A stretch of 64,000 nucleotides of DNA from an uncultured Ruminococcus sp. (GCA_947629455.1 CANRDT010000009.1:1-64000), one strand, 5' to 3'; counted from the first letter of the stretch, positions 18,099 through 27,281 are shown. Made by a program: numbers and translations. The notes: generated from the sequence alone by a model not told the origin.

Positions 18099-18530
18099 AT
18101 GGCAGTAGTACTCAACAAGGAACAGATCAAGGAGATAATCCCTCACCGCGACCCGTTTCTGCTTATCGACGAGGTAAACGAGCTGGAAGTCGGCAAGCGC
18201 GTCGTCGCGACAAAATATATAAAAGAGGACGATTTCTGGTTCAAGGGGCATTTTCCCGATTATCCCGTCACGCCGGGAGTCCTTATGGTGGAAATGTGCG
18301 CTCAGGCAGGCGCGGTCGCTTTGCTTGCGCTGCCCGAAAACAAAGGCAAGATCGGCTTTTTCGGGGGGATAAACAACTGCAAGTTCCGTCAGCAGGTAGT
18401 CCCGGGCGATACGCTGAATATCGAAGTCGAGATAATCAAGGTAAAAGGACCGATCGGCGTAGGTCAGGCTGTGGCGACAGTGAACGGGAAAAAAGCCGTT
18501 TCGGCGGAGATCACCTTTGCCATAAAATAA
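18099..18530 (+). CDS. fabZ: 3-hydroxyacyl-ACP dehydratase
   Basis: A hot-dog fold enzyme of 143 residues that dehydrates 3-hydroxyacyl-ACP to trans-2-enoyl-ACP, the substrate of FabK. His51 (GHFPDYPVTPGVLMVE) and Glu65 are the catalytic pair and the N-terminal IIPHRDPFLLID is classical. No fabA, fabM or fabN is visible here, so how unsaturated chains are made is not shown by this window. Confidence 0.95.
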   Translation: MAVVLNKEQIKEIIPHRDPFLLIDEVNELEVGKRVVATKYIKEDDFWFKGHFPDYPVTPGVLMVEMCAQAGAVALLALPENKGKIGFFGGINNCKFRQQVVPGDTLNIEVEIIKVKGPIGVGQAVATVNGKKAVSAEITFAIK

Positions 18531-18582
18531 ACGGCTGAAAAGCGTTATCCGTTTTGCTTTGTTAATTTGTGAGAAAGGCGAA

Positions 18583-19944
18583 ATGCTTATGTTCAAAAAA
18601 GTTCTGATCGCCAACCGCGGCGAGATCGCGGTGAGAGTGATCCGTGCGTGCCGAGAGCTGGGTATCAAGACCGTGGCTGTGTATTCTACCGCCGACAGCG
18701 ATTCACTGCACGCGAAAATCGCGGACGAGGCAGTCTGCATAGGTCCTGCGGCAAGCAAGGACAGCTATCTTAACGCAAGAGCGATCATATCCGCCTGTGA
18801 AGTCACCGGAGCGGACGCTGTACACCCGGGATTCGGTTTTCTTTCGGAGAATGCCGCCTTTGCGCGTACCTGTGAAAAATGCGGCATAACCTTTATCGGT
18901 CCGCGCGCTCCGAGCATTGAAATGCTGGGCGACAAGGCGCAGGCAAAGGAAACTATGAAAGAGGCAGGCGTCCCCGTTATTATGGGTTCGGACGGCGCGA
19001 TCTCAAACATACACGCCGCGCATACTCTTGCAAACGAGCTTGGTTATCCCGTCATGGTGAAAGCGTCGGCAGGCGGCGGCGGAAGAGGTATAAGGATAGT
19101 ACATTCCGACGACGAACTTGAATCGCAGATGACCGCCGCAAGGCAGGAGGCTCTTGCCTGTTTCGGCAACGATGAGATATACATAGAAAAATTTATAGAA
19201 AACCCAAAGCATATTGAAATACAGATACTTGCCGACAACTACGGCGACGTTATCTATCTGGGCGAACGCGACTGTTCTATGCAGCGGCGCAATCAGAAGG
19301 TGCTGGAGGAAGCGCCCTCTACCGTTGTGGACGAAGAGCTGCGCCGCAAAATGGGCGAGGCTGCCGTCAGGGCGGCTAAGGTCTGCGGCTACAGAAACGC
19401 CGGAACGATAGAATTTCTGGTGGATAAGCAGGGCAACTTCTATTTTATGGAAATGAACACCCGTATTCAGGTGGAGCACCCGATAACGGAGGCTGTCACC
19501 GGCATTGATCTTGTCAAGCAGCAGCTGCTGATCGCAGGCGGAGAACATCTCTCCATAAAGCAGGAGGACGTAAAGCTGACCGGTCACGCGATAGAGTGCA
19601 GGATAAACGCCGAAAATCCGGCGCAGGGTTTCAGACCCTCTCCGGGAGAGATAAAGTTTTTCCACATACCGGGAGGACCGGGAATAAGAGTGGATACCGC
19701 CGCATATCAGGGGTACAGGATAACGCCTTACTACGACAGTATGATCGGCAAGCTGATCGTCCACGGAGCGGACCGCGAAGAGGCTATCGCAAAAATGAAG
19801 TGGGCGCTCGCCGAGTTTATCGTGGACGGCGTTTCGACAAATATTGATTTTCAGCTGAAGCTTATCCGCACCGAGGCTTTCAAAAAAGGCGACTACGACA
19901 ACGGTTTTCTTAACCGCACCGATATTCTCAAAAAGGAGGACTGA
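18583..19944 (+). CDS. accC: Biotin carboxylase subunit of acetyl-CoA carboxylase
   Basis: An ATP-grasp enzyme of 453 residues that carboxylates biotin on AccB with bicarbonate and ATP. KKVLIANRGEIAVRVI opens the biotin carboxylase N-domain, KASAGGGGRGIRIV is the ATP-binding glycine loop, and MEMNTRIQVEHPITEAVTG carries the metal and catalytic residues. The start is ambiguous: ATG at 18583 (MLMFKK) lies five bases from GAAAGG and ATG at 18589 eleven. The 52-bp gap after fabZ is the widest in this half of the operon but shows no clear promoter. Confidence 0.95.
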   Translation: MLMFKKVLIANRGEIAVRVIRACRELGIKTVAVYSTADSDSLHAKIADEAVCIGPAASKDSYLNARAIISACEVTGADAVHPGFGFLSENAAFARTCEKCGITFIGPRAPSIEMLGDKAQAKETMKEAGVPVIMGSDGAISNIHAAHTLANELGYPVMVKASAGGGGRGIRIVHSDDELESQMTAARQEALACFGNDEIYIEKFIENPKHIEIQILADNYGDVIYLGERDCSMQRRNQKVLEEAPSTVVDEELRRKMGEAAVRAAKVCGYRNAGTIEFLVDKQGNFYFMEMNTRIQVEHPITEAVTGIDLVKQQLLIAGGEHLSIKQEDVKLTGHAIECRINAENPAQGFRPSPGEIKFFHIPGGPGIRVDTAAYQGYRITPYYDSMIGKLIVHGADREEAIAKMKWALAEFIVDGVSTNIDFQLKLIRTEAFKKGDYDNGFLNRTDILKKED

Positions 19945-19948
19945 CTAA

Positions 19949-20830
19949 ATGCTGGAGGATCTGTTTTCCGTCGTAAAGACGCGTCTGAGCGCGGATTCAA
20001 AGAATGACGAGCCGCGCAGGAGCAAGACGGATATTCCGAAAGATCTGCTGTTCAAGTGTCCGCGCTGCTCGAACGTGACATTTATGGAAGAATTTCAGAA
20101 TAACGGCAAGGTCTGCCCTGCATGCAGCTATCACGCCAGACTTTCCGCAAAAGAGCGTATCGAGATCACCGTCGATAAAGGCAGCTTTGAGGAATTTGAC
20201 AGCGAGATGATCTCTAAAAATCCGATAGATTTTCCCGATTACGATGCAAAGCAGCAGGCTCTGCGCGATAAAACGGGACTCAAAGACGCAGTCATAACGG
20301 GCAAAGCCGACATACGCGGCGAAAAGACGGTAATTATCGTTATGGATTCAAACTATATGATGGCGTCTATGGGCAGCGTTGTGGGAGAGAAGATCACAAG
20401 GGCGTTCGAGTACGCCACCGAAAACAGGCTGCCGGTGGTCGCATTTACCGCGTCGGGCGGAGCGAGAATGCAGGAGGGCATCGTTTCGCTTATGCAGATG
20501 GCAAAGACGAGCGGCGCAGTGGCACGCCACGATCAGGCAGGGCTGCTGTACATAGCCGTTATGACCGATCCCACTACGGGAGGCGTCACGGCGTCTTTCG
20601 CGTCGCTGGGGGACATAATAATCGCCGAACCGAAAGTGCTGATCGGATTTGCCGGCAGAAGAGTTATCGAGGGCACTATCAGGCAAAAGCTGCCCGACGA
20701 ATTTCAGTCGGCGGAGTTTATGTTGCAGGCAGGATTCGTCGATATGATCGTTGAGCGCAGACGTATGCGCAGGACGCTGGGACATCTGCTCAGACTGCAT
20801 AAAACGGAGGAGGGTGATGTCAATGAGTGA
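19949..20830 (+). CDS. accD: Acetyl-CoA carboxylase carboxyltransferase, beta subunit
   Basis: This 293-residue protein pairs with AccA to move the carboxyl group from biotin to acetyl-CoA. An N-terminal zinc ribbon is formed by Cys37, Cys40, Cys56 and Cys59 (CPRC...CPAC). The crotonase-like core has TASGGARMQEGI, TDPTTGGVTASFA and GFAGRRVIEGT. It starts four bases after accC ends. Its last codons overlap the start of accA, so the two subunits are probably translationally coupled in equal amounts. Confidence 0.95.
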   Translation: MLEDLFSVVKTRLSADSKNDEPRRSKTDIPKDLLFKCPRCSNVTFMEEFQNNGKVCPACSYHARLSAKERIEITVDKGSFEEFDSEMISKNPIDFPDYDAKQQALRDKTGLKDAVITGKADIRGEKTVIIVMDSNYMMASMGSVVGEKITRAFEYATENRLPVVAFTASGGARMQEGIVSLMQMAKTSGAVARHDQAGLLYIAVMTDPTTGGVTASFASLGDIIIAEPKVLIGFAGRRVIEGTIRQKLPDEFQSAEFMLQAGFVDMIVERRRMRRTLGHLLRLHKTEEGDVNE

Positions 20831-21650
20831 TCTGACGGCAAGTCAGCGGCTGGATATAGTCCGTCACAAGGGCAGACCGACCGTAAAGGACTACATTCCT
20901 CTGATATTCGATGATTTTTTTGAGATGCACGGCGATCGTTATTTCGGCGACGACGGCGCGGTAATGGGCGGCGTATGCCGTTTCAAGGGAACTGCCGTGA
21001 CGGTCATCGCTCAGGTAAAGGGCAGGAACCTCGAAGAAAACAAGCAGTGCAATTTCGGTATGCCGCACCCGGAGGGGTACAGAAAGGCTCTGCGTCTTGC
21101 AAAGCAGGCGGAAAAGTTCCACCGCCCCGTTATCTGTCTGGTGGATACGTCGGGAGCGTTCTGCGGCGTGGAGGCTGAAAAGCGCGGTCAGGGCGAGGCT
21201 ATCGCAAGGAGCATAAGTGAATTTATGACGCTGAGGACGCCCGTTATCTCCATAATACTGGGAGAGGGCGGCTCGGGCGGTGCGCTTGCCATGGCGGTGT
21301 GCGACGAGCTTGCAATGCTCGAAAACGCGATATACTCGGTAATCTCTCCGAGGGGTTTCGCGTCGATACTCTGGAAAGACGCGTCAAGGGAACGCGAGGC
21401 GTGCGATATTATGAAGATAACGGCGGAAGATCTGGTGGAGCTGAAAGTCTGCGATCATATCATAGAAGAGCCTGCCGGAGGAGCGCATAACGACTGTGAG
21501 CAGACCGCCGAGAACATTTCCGATTATATTTCCGCCGCTTTGAAAAGAAAATTACAAAAAGGGCTTGACGAATTGCTTAATGAACGTTATAATAAGTTTA
21601 GGGTAGTTGGCGAGTATGAAGAAAATGTCAGCGCGGACGAACCCGGCTGA
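20817..21650 (+). CDS. accA: Acetyl-CoA carboxylase carboxyltransferase, alpha subunit
   Basis: The 277-residue partner of AccD. HGDRYFGDD, FGMPHPEGYRKALR, DTSGAFCGVEAEKRGQGEA and GEGGSGGALAMAV are its signatures. GGAGGAGGG serves either ATG 20817 (MSMSD) or ATG 20823 (MSDLT); both lie inside the end of accD. A longer frame to 20751 has no ribosome site. The C-terminal helical tail (LDELLNERYNKFR) is complete. Confidence 0.94.
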   Translation: MSMSDLTASQRLDIVRHKGRPTVKDYIPLIFDDFFEMHGDRYFGDDGAVMGGVCRFKGTAVTVIAQVKGRNLEENKQCNFGMPHPEGYRKALRLAKQAEKFHRPVICLVDTSGAFCGVEAEKRGQGEAIARSISEFMTLRTPVISIILGEGGSGGALAMAVCDELAMLENAIYSVISPRGFASILWKDASREREACDIMKITAEDLVELKVCDHIIEEPAGGAHNDCEQTAENISDYISAALKRKLQKGLDELLNERYNKFRVVGEYEENVSADEPG

Positions 21651-21733
21651 CGGTCTGAACGGTTCAGCTATTGATCCGGCGGAGCTTTAAACGCGCCGCT
21701 GCAATACACTATGGAGATTGGAGGGTGTTTTCA

Positions 21734-21970
21734 ATGGTATTTGAAAAGATACATGACATTGTTGTCGATCAGCTTGACGTTGACGCCGATGATGTTACTA
21801 TGGATTCCGCTATTATTGACGACCTTGGCGCGGATTCTCTGGACGTGGTAGACCTTATCATGGCTATCGAGGAAGAATTTGATGTTGATATTCCCGACGA
21901 AGAAGTTCAGAATATCAAAACTGTAGGCGACATCGTTAAGTTTGTCGAAACAGCTACCAGCGAGGACTGA
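21734..21970 (+). CDS. acpP: Acyl carrier protein
   Basis: An acidic protein of 78 residues that carries growing acyl chains on a phosphopantetheine arm. Ser35 in LGADSLDVVDL is the attachment site. The start at 21734 follows GGAGGG; an upstream frame from 21671 is not family-like. It is the last gene of the operon, 83 bp after accA, and is followed by a strong terminator. The longer gap may help adjust the high ACP level, but I see no clear separate promoter. Confidence 0.95.
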   Translation: MVFEKIHDIVVDQLDVDADDVTMDSAIIDDLGADSLDVVDLIMAIEEEFDVDIPDEEVQNIKTVGDIVKFVETATSED

Positions 21971-22001
21971 TCTTCGCATCAGCTTGATCTAAGCAAAAAA
22001 T

Positions 22002-22032
22002 AAGACTGCTGCGATTGCGGCAGTCTTTTTTT
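22002..22032 (+). terminator. Terminator of the fatty-acid operon
   Basis: AAGACTGCTGC and GCGGCAGTCTT pair around a four-base loop and are followed by a run of T. It lies 32 bp after acpP and just before MITE copy C. Confidence 0.9.
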
Positions 22033-22054
22033 GCAATGTTTTTCAGATATTCTC

Positions 22055-22228
22055 CACGGAGATCAATTTTATGAGAGAGCTTTTAGTATTATAGTTATAT
22101 TCCGCTTATTTCAGCAAAATTTTTGTTATATTCTCCGCCACAGGCGGAGGAAAAATAATCCAAAAGTCTGCATTAACAAGTAAAATATATTAGAATGCTT
22201 ACATAAAATTTCAAAAATGATCTCCTTG
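22055..22228. mobile_element. MITE copy C, forming the end of the adjacent acetyltransferase gene
   Basis: The ends are CACGGAGATCAATTTTATGA and, on the other strand, CAAGGAGATCATTTTTGAAA. A perfect 9-bp duplication, GATATTCTC, lies at 22046-22054 and 22229-22237. At 174 bp it is the shortest copy and keeps only one central hairpin. Its right end encodes the last four residues and stop codon of the acetyltransferase. Confidence 0.88.
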
Positions 22229-22837
22229 GATATTCTCCCAGTCTATCCTTTCGTTTTTGAAAAAGTACTCCCGATCGCGGCTGCCGATACTGCGCAGTAC
22301 CCTGCACGGAACGCCGACTGCCACAACGTCGGGCGGTATATCCTTAGTGACGACGCTGCCTGCTCCGATAACGCTGTTCTCCCCGACCGTTACCCCGGGA
22401 AGTATGACTGCGTTCGCGCCGATCCAGACGTTGCCGCCGATATGTATATCCTTATTGAATTGCAGACCGCGCCGCCTGAGCTCCGCGGTTATCGGGTGAG
22501 CCGCCGTTGTAAGGGTGACGTTAGGACCGAACATAACATTATCGCCGATATAGATATTCCCGTCGTCCACCAGTGTAAGGTTGAAATTCGCGTAGACCTT
22601 TTTGCCCATAAACACGTTCCTGCCTGCAAAGTTGGCATGAAACGGCGGTTCGATATAGCACCCCTCCCCTATCGCGCCGAACATCTTTTCAAGCAGTTTG
22701 GTGCGTTTTTCCTGCTCGGACGGGCGTGTCGCGTTATAGTCGTAAAGCAGTTGAAGCAGTTTCATCTGTTCCGACAAAATATCATCTGCAAGCGGATCGT
22801 ATATCAGACCCTTTTCCATACGTTCTCTCTGTTCCAT
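22211..22837 (-). CDS. Maltose/galactoside O-acetyltransferase family protein
   Basis: A hexapeptide-repeat enzyme of 208 residues, likely acetylating a sugar or a similar hydroxyl with acetyl-CoA. The N-terminal MEKGLIYDPLADDIL and LLYDYNATRPSEQEKR form the maltose acetyltransferase cap. The left-handed beta-helix contains HANFAGRNVFMG and TTAAHPI, with the catalytic His, and GGNVWIGANAVILPGVTVG and PPDVVAVGVPCRVLR. The last residues QGDHF and the stop codon come from MITE copy C, so the ancestral C-terminus was probably a little different or longer. It starts 24 bp upstream of the end of the next reductase gene and may share its transcript. Confidence 0.9.
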   Translation of the reverse strand: MEQRERMEKGLIYDPLADDILSEQMKLLQLLYDYNATRPSEQEKRTKLLEKMFGAIGEGCYIEPPFHANFAGRNVFMGKKVYANFNLTLVDDGNIYIGDNVMFGPNVTLTTAAHPITAELRRRGLQFNKDIHIGGNVWIGANAVILPGVTVGENSVIGAGSVVTKDIPPDVVAVGVPCRVLRSIGSRDREYFFKNERIDWENIQGDHF

Positions 22838-22861
22838 AGTATCTGCCTTTCCGCGCCCGTT

Positions 22862-23479
22862 TCAATGTATAAAATGTGTGAACACGTGCGGCTCGGTCTC
22901 GGGCAGACCGTACTTTTCCCTGCCGAGGGCGATACTCTTCATAAGGAATGACATATTCCGTGCAAGCACGCGCATTGTCTGCCTGCCCTCCTCGTCCATT
23001 TCAGCCTCGCCTTTCTCGCGGCCGTGTATGCTGTTCCAGTACTGGCTGGAGGCAACGGGCATATTTGCGATCGTGAAGTATTTGTTCAGTTCGTCGAACG
23101 TTGCGGAGCAGCCGCCTCTTCTTGCGCAGACTACGCTTGCGCCGACTTTCATAGTCTTATCGAATCCCGTGCTGTAAAACAGTCGGTCAAGAAACGCGAT
23201 AAGCGTAGCGTTTGCAGACGCATAATACACGGGGCTTGCGATCACCAGACCGTCAGCCTTTTCAAATTTTTCAGCCGCCTTGTTCACCGCGTCGTCAAAA
23301 ACGCACCTGCCGTTCTGACTGCAATATCCGCAGGCGATACAGCCGCGTATGGCGTCGCTGCCGATACGGAGCGTTTCATATTCAACGCCCTCCCGAGCGA
23401 AAACATTTTCCATTTCGCGCACCGCTATGCTCGTATTGCCGTCGGCACGCGGACTGCCGTTGATTATCAGTACATTCAT
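22862..23479 (-). CDS. NADPH-dependent FMN reductase/flavodoxin-fold protein
   Basis: A flavodoxin-like protein of 205 residues. The N-terminal MNVLIINGSPRADGNTS binds FMN phosphate, and ASPVYYASANATLIAFLDR is the second flavin loop. GCIACGYCSQNGRCVFDD resembles the cysteine-bearing region of iron-sulfur flavoproteins and related clostridial reductases. It probably transfers electrons from NAD(P)H to a quinone or small substrate; the substrate is unknown. The start at 23479 follows AAAAGGGG; an ATG two codons earlier sits too close to that site. Confidence 0.85.
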   Translation of the reverse strand: MNVLIINGSPRADGNTSIAVREMENVFAREGVEYETLRIGSDAIRGCIACGYCSQNGRCVFDDAVNKAAEKFEKADGLVIASPVYYASANATLIAFLDRLFYSTGFDKTMKVGASVVCARRGGCSATFDELNKYFTIANMPVASSQYWNSIHGREKGEAEMDEEGRQTMRVLARNMSFLMKSIALGREKYGLPETEPHVFTHFIH

Positions 23480-23548
23480 GACCATTTCCCCTTTTTTGAT
23501 GATATTAGGGACTTTGTCTGCAAACTGCGGCAAACAGAGTCTGATATA

Positions 23549-23577
23549 ATTATAGCACATTACGGAGCTTATTGCAA
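23549..23577 (-). promoter_or_regulatory. Promoter of the reductase-acetyltransferase pair
   Basis: TTGCAA (23572-23577) and TATAAT (23549-23554) on the minus strand, 17 bp apart, about 70 bp before the reductase start. Confidence 0.65.
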
Positions 23578-23579
23578 TG

Positions 23580-24002
23580 AAATTTTTATTTTATGTGGAG
23601 CTATTATTCCCCAAGGGGGGAATAATAGCCTTTCGTGTATACTTGACAAGATAATTACGGCAATAGGTGCGCTATCCCAAGCACTTCGTGTTTGGGATAA
23701 AAGTAAATTTCCTTTGCCGACATTAAGCGGTCGGCAATTTTTATTTTACTTCGTAAAATAAAAACCGGAAATTTCTTTCCAACAGATTATTAGAGTAATT
23801 GCCGCAATAGATTTTAACCGCCCGATTTCCAAGGGCAGACCGCTCCGCACATCGCAGAGGGCGACAAGCGCGCCCGCGCGAGGGCAGCCTTTTTAAGGAA
23901 AAGGCTTGACCGAAAACCTTTTTAATATGCCGACTTCGTTTTCGTCATAAGTGCGGAGGGTGAAATCATACTGCGGAGAATACACCATAAAACCGACTTA
24001 CC
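23580..24002. repeat. Intergenic repeat cluster
   Basis: No gene is visible. Modules: a TATTCCCC...GGGGAATA hairpin (about 23605-23630), the 'ggcaataggtgcgc' phrase (about 23659), an inverted pair of CAAGCACTTCGTGTTTGGG type (about 23677-23695), a module with TTTGCCGACATTAAGCGGTC and the palindrome TTTTACTTCGTAAAATAAAA (about 23710-23763), and 'aaccgcccgatttccaag' followed by clustered small hairpins (23816-23935). The last two modules recur at 42.36-42.60 kb and, inverted, at 39.28-39.52 kb. Confidence 0.7.
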
Positions 24003-25106
24003 TTAACCGCCCAGCTGCTTTACAATATCCCCGAACCAATCCTTTTCGCGCCAACGATCAAATACGCTATCCCCAAGACCTTTTCCGTCAAGCTGACAAA
24101 GCAGCTCAAACGCAACGGTCTTATCTGAATTTCTTGAAGTACAGCTCATATCATACTCATAACCGCCGCCGAAAATGGACGAACGGTAGGTGTATTTCTG
24201 CGGCAGACGGTCATATGCAAGCGCACATTCCGCCGCTTTTTTAAGATGATACCGCGCCTTTTCCTCATCATTATGCAGATCGGTATAGAGCTTTGCCAGC
24301 CAATAATGACGAGCCTGCAAAAAGCAATTGTAAAATCCGTAAAAGCCGTCGTCAAATATCGTGTCGCACAGACGGATATACGTTTCGTGTATCCTGATGC
24401 AGTACTCGGGATCATCCTTATTGAAAATGCAAAGATCATAAAACAAATTCACCGCCATTTCAAGAAAAGTAAGCACGGCGTCTATGCACACCTGCCTGCC
24501 CTTTTCGTTATCGCCTTTGATCTTGCAGATATATTCCAGAAACACTTGAGAGGAAAGAACCATAGTCGGCGCAGACTCCGCAAGCTTTTCAGCCTCCTCG
24601 GTGCGCCCCACAAGCGGCAGATCGTAGACAAGTATCTGTGTGGCGTTACGGCGAAATTTTTCATCGGTAGAGCGGCTCAGTATTTTTTCGGCTATGGAAA
24701 CTATCTCCCTGTAATCGTCGGGAGATTTTTCGTCGTTTGAAAGAAAATGCAGCGAATTCATCAGCCCGTCAAGACATTCGGTATCTTCGGGAAATTCCTC
24801 CAGAGCTTTTCTCCACAGTTTCACGGCGCCGCTTATTTTGCCGGTATTGTGCAGCTTTCTTGAACGGTTTTTATACTCCGAAATTTTTTCTCTTTTTCTG
24901 CTTTCCTCAACGCCGAGCAGATCGTCCACCGTCACATTGAAAAAGCAGGCGAGCCTTGGCAGCAGCGCAATATCGGGCAGGCTTTCCGCTCTTTCCCATT
25001 TTGAAACAGCCTGCGGCGTAATGTGGAGGGCATTTGCTATATCCTCCTGCGTGCATTTTTTCTCTGTACGCAGTTTTTGCAGATTTTCACTTAATCTGAT
25101 CTCCAT
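24003..25106 (-). CDS. XRE-family regulator with helical-repeat C-terminal domain
   Basis: Residues 5-60 form a Cro/C1-type helix-turn-helix (LRTEKKCTQEDIANALHIT, PQAVSKWERAESLPDI). The remaining 300 residues are helical repeats in the style of TPR domains (KLWRKALEEFPEDTECLDGL, EKARYHLKKAAECALAYDR). Proteins built this way are often cytoplasmic regulators that bind a peptide or small ligand through the repeats. Start at 25106 follows AAGGAG; the longer frame lacks one. It has its own promoter, and no partner gene for a toxin-antitoxin or quorum system is adjacent, so its target is unknown. Confidence 0.85.
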   Translation of the reverse strand: MEIRLSENLQKLRTEKKCTQEDIANALHITPQAVSKWERAESLPDIALLPRLACFFNVTVDDLLGVEESRKREKISEYKNRSRKLHNTGKISGAVKLWRKALEEFPEDTECLDGLMNSLHFLSNDEKSPDDYREIVSIAEKILSRSTDEKFRRNATQILVYDLPLVGRTEEAEKLAESAPTMVLSSQVFLEYICKIKGDNEKGRQVCIDAVLTFLEMAVNLFYDLCIFNKDDPEYCIRIHETYIRLCDTIFDDGFYGFYNCFLQARHYWLAKLYTDLHNDEEKARYHLKKAAECALAYDRLPQKYTYRSSIFGGGYEYDMSCTSRNSDKTVAFELLCQLDGKGLGDSVFDRWREKDWFGDIVKQLGG

Positions 25107-25148
25107 AATATCAAACTCCTTTTCATTTAGCGGATCGATCCTGATATT

Positions 25149-25177
25149 ATTATAGCGCATATTTTCACGTCTGTAAA
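25149..25177 (-). promoter_or_regulatory. Promoter of the XRE regulator
   Basis: TTTACA (25172-25177) and TATAAT (25149-25154), spacing 17 bp, minus strand, about 40 bp before the start codon. Confidence 0.65.
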
Positions 25178-25326
25178 TGGCGGCATAGTTTGGATATGGT
25201 TGATTTTTTCAAATTATAGTTGTGCGTCGTCGCGGACTTCGTTCGCGGCAGTTGGTATATACTAAAAAAGCTATTATCCCCCAAAAAGAGAATAATAGCT
25301 TTTAAAAACATTAATTAAATCAGAAC

Positions 25327-25656
25327 CTATATTCCGAAATGTATGACAAACTTGTTCTCTCTTTCAGCCTCTGAAAATAAAGATAACAATTCAGACAGAT
25401 TATGATTACTCCAAATAATTTCTATCATAGCCCCCAGAGACTCAGGAGGGATCAACGTTACACCATAATAAGCTAAACCTGTTTCAGGTCTGTCCAATGT
25501 ATGCCAATAACATTTCACTTCATTGAACTTTTCCAAAAGAGGAAAAATATCATCATCATCTACTGAAATACAATTATATTTTTGAGGTTCATAATTGTCA
25601 TATCTTTTATTTTTTTTAGGTAGTATTTGCATTATACCAAAATCATGTTTAGGCAT
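25327..25656 (-). CDS. Small conserved-looking hypothetical protein
   Basis: A soluble protein of 109 residues starting MPKHDFGIMQILPKKNKRYD, with FNEVKCYWHTLDRPETGLAY and YYGVTLIPPESLGAMIEII. I do not recognise a named family. The compact size and the lack of signal peptide, membrane segment or metal motif resemble small immunity-type or accessory proteins, but no toxin gene is adjacent and I do not claim that role. Its base composition is richer in A/T than its neighbours. AGGTGAT precedes the start. A hairpin with GCTATTAT/ATAATAGC arms follows it at about 25270-25300. Confidence 0.6.
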   Translation of the reverse strand: MPKHDFGIMQILPKKNKRYDNYEPQKYNCISVDDDDIFPLLEKFNEVKCYWHTLDRPETGLAYYGVTLIPPESLGAMIEIIWSNHNLSELLSLFSEAERENKFVIHFGI

Positions 25657-25713
25657 TTCGATCACCTGTTAAATTTTGATTTATCTTATTATCAATGCAA
25701 AAGTGAAAGATGT

Positions 25714-27159
25714 TCAGTCCTCCTGCTCTTTAGCATGCTTTTTTCCGCATATTACGACCGCTGCACCATATACGGCTGTTAAAACGCCGCCGATCGCATA
25801 GCTTACCGCCCACGGCAGATTAAATCCGATCTCGGCATTAAATATAAAGCTCGATATAATGAACATATAAAACATTCCGGGGATAAGCGACATAAGAAAC
25901 GGCTGCTTGTGCTTTATCATATAAATTGCGATCATGGCAAAAGCAAATACTGCAATAGTCTGATTTGCCCATGCAAAATACCGCCACAGTATATTGAAGC
26001 CGTCGGCGTTCATTTTTGAAAATACAAGCAGTGCGGCGACTACAAAAAATATTGCGAGCGATACGAGCAGACGATTGCGTTTTTTGGACTGATCGATGTG
26101 CAGCGCATCTGAGATCATAAGACGAAGAGATCTCAGCGCAGTGTCGCCCGATGTGATAGGCAGTATTATAACTCCGGCTATCGCGATAATTCCTCCGATA
26201 GAACCCAATAAATTAGTGGCGATTATGCCGACGACATTGGTAGCCGGCGTATCTGCTGTTGCAAGACCGAGATTCATAACTCCCATAGATGCAGCCGCCC
26301 AGATCATAGCAATAAATCCCTCAAGTATCATCATATTGTAAAATGTCATACGTCCCTCTTTTTCGTGGGACATCGTGCGCGAGATCAGCGTCGACTGTGT
26401 GGAGTGAAATCCCGAAACGATACCGCAGGCGACGGTCACAAAGAATATCGGTATAAAATGAAGTCCCTTGGGGTGTACGCCTGAAACGCCGACATTCCAG
26501 ATCTCGTCAAGCGGATAGCCGTTTATAAACAGTCCTATAAATACGCCTATTGCGGACAAAACAAGAATACCGCCGAAGATCGGGTAGACTCTGCCTATGA
26601 TTTTGTCAATGGGGAAAAGGGTCGCGATAATATAATAAACAAAGATCACACCGTAGACTATCCATATTATCGGGCTTGAAATGCCGCTGTCTGCCTTTAA
26701 TATCTGTGTAACGAACAGATCGCCGGGTGTGTATATGAAAACAGCGCCGACGAGCAGCATTAAAAGGCATACAAAAACATTATATATAAGGTACATATGC
26801 TTGCCTATATACTTCCGTATAAGCGAGGGCATTTGTGAGCCGTCGTTCCTGAGCGAGATCATTCCGCACATATAGTCATGGAACGCTCCGCCGATAACGC
26901 AGCCTATCGGTATTGTAATAAATGCGACGGGTCCGAAAAGAATACCCTGTATCGGTCCGAGTATAGGGCCTGTTCCCGCGATATTCAAAAGCTGTATCAG
27001 GCTGTTTTTCCATTTGTTCATCGGGACGTAATCAGCGCCGTCGTTAAGCCTTACGGCAGGCGTTTCTCTATCGTCCGGCTTGAAGATCCGCTGACAAACA
27101 GCGCCGTAGACCGCACCGCCGATCATAAGCAGCAGCAGACCTATTATAAAAGTGATCAT
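25714..27159 (-). CDS. cstA: CstA-family carbon starvation / pyruvate transporter
   Basis: An integral membrane protein of 481 residues with at least a dozen hydrophobic helices. LLNIAGTGPILGPIQGILFGP and GGAFHDYMCGMISLRNDG are signatures of the CstA/BtsT family, whose studied members import pyruvate or peptides during nutrient stress. GFHSTQSTLISRTMSHEKEGR and TSGDTALRSLRLMI are also conserved-looking. At about 480 residues it is shorter than enterobacterial CstA and resembles the compact form of Firmicutes. Start at 27159 follows AAGGAGG. Pyruvate uptake would feed nifJ; that link is inference. Confidence 0.9.
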   Translation of the reverse strand: MITFIIGLLLLMIGGAVYGAVCQRIFKPDDRETPAVRLNDGADYVPMNKWKNSLIQLLNIAGTGPILGPIQGILFGPVAFITIPIGCVIGGAFHDYMCGMISLRNDGSQMPSLIRKYIGKHMYLIYNVFVCLLMLLVGAVFIYTPGDLFVTQILKADSGISSPIIWIVYGVIFVYYIIATLFPIDKIIGRVYPIFGGILVLSAIGVFIGLFINGYPLDEIWNVGVSGVHPKGLHFIPIFFVTVACGIVSGFHSTQSTLISRTMSHEKEGRMTFYNMMILEGFIAMIWAAASMGVMNLGLATADTPATNVVGIIATNLLGSIGGIIAIAGVIILPITSGDTALRSLRLMISDALHIDQSKKRNRLLVSLAIFFVVAALLVFSKMNADGFNILWRYFAWANQTIAVFAFAMIAIYMIKHKQPFLMSLIPGMFYMFIISSFIFNAEIGFNLPWAVSYAIGGVLTAVYGAAVVICGKKHAKEQED

Positions 27160-27252
27160 CTGCACTCCTCCTTGATTTTTGCCTGCATAGCCGCAGCAGC
27201 TTTGCGGCATAAGCAGTAAATAATATAAAAATGTCAAATATCGACCAAAAAA

Positions 27253-27281
27253 ATTATATCATAACGAAAATCCAAAGTCAA
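27253..27281 (-). promoter_or_regulatory. Promoter of cstA
   Basis: TTGACT (27276-27281) and TATAAT (27253-27258), 17 bp apart, minus strand, about 95 bp before the start codon. Confidence 0.7.
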
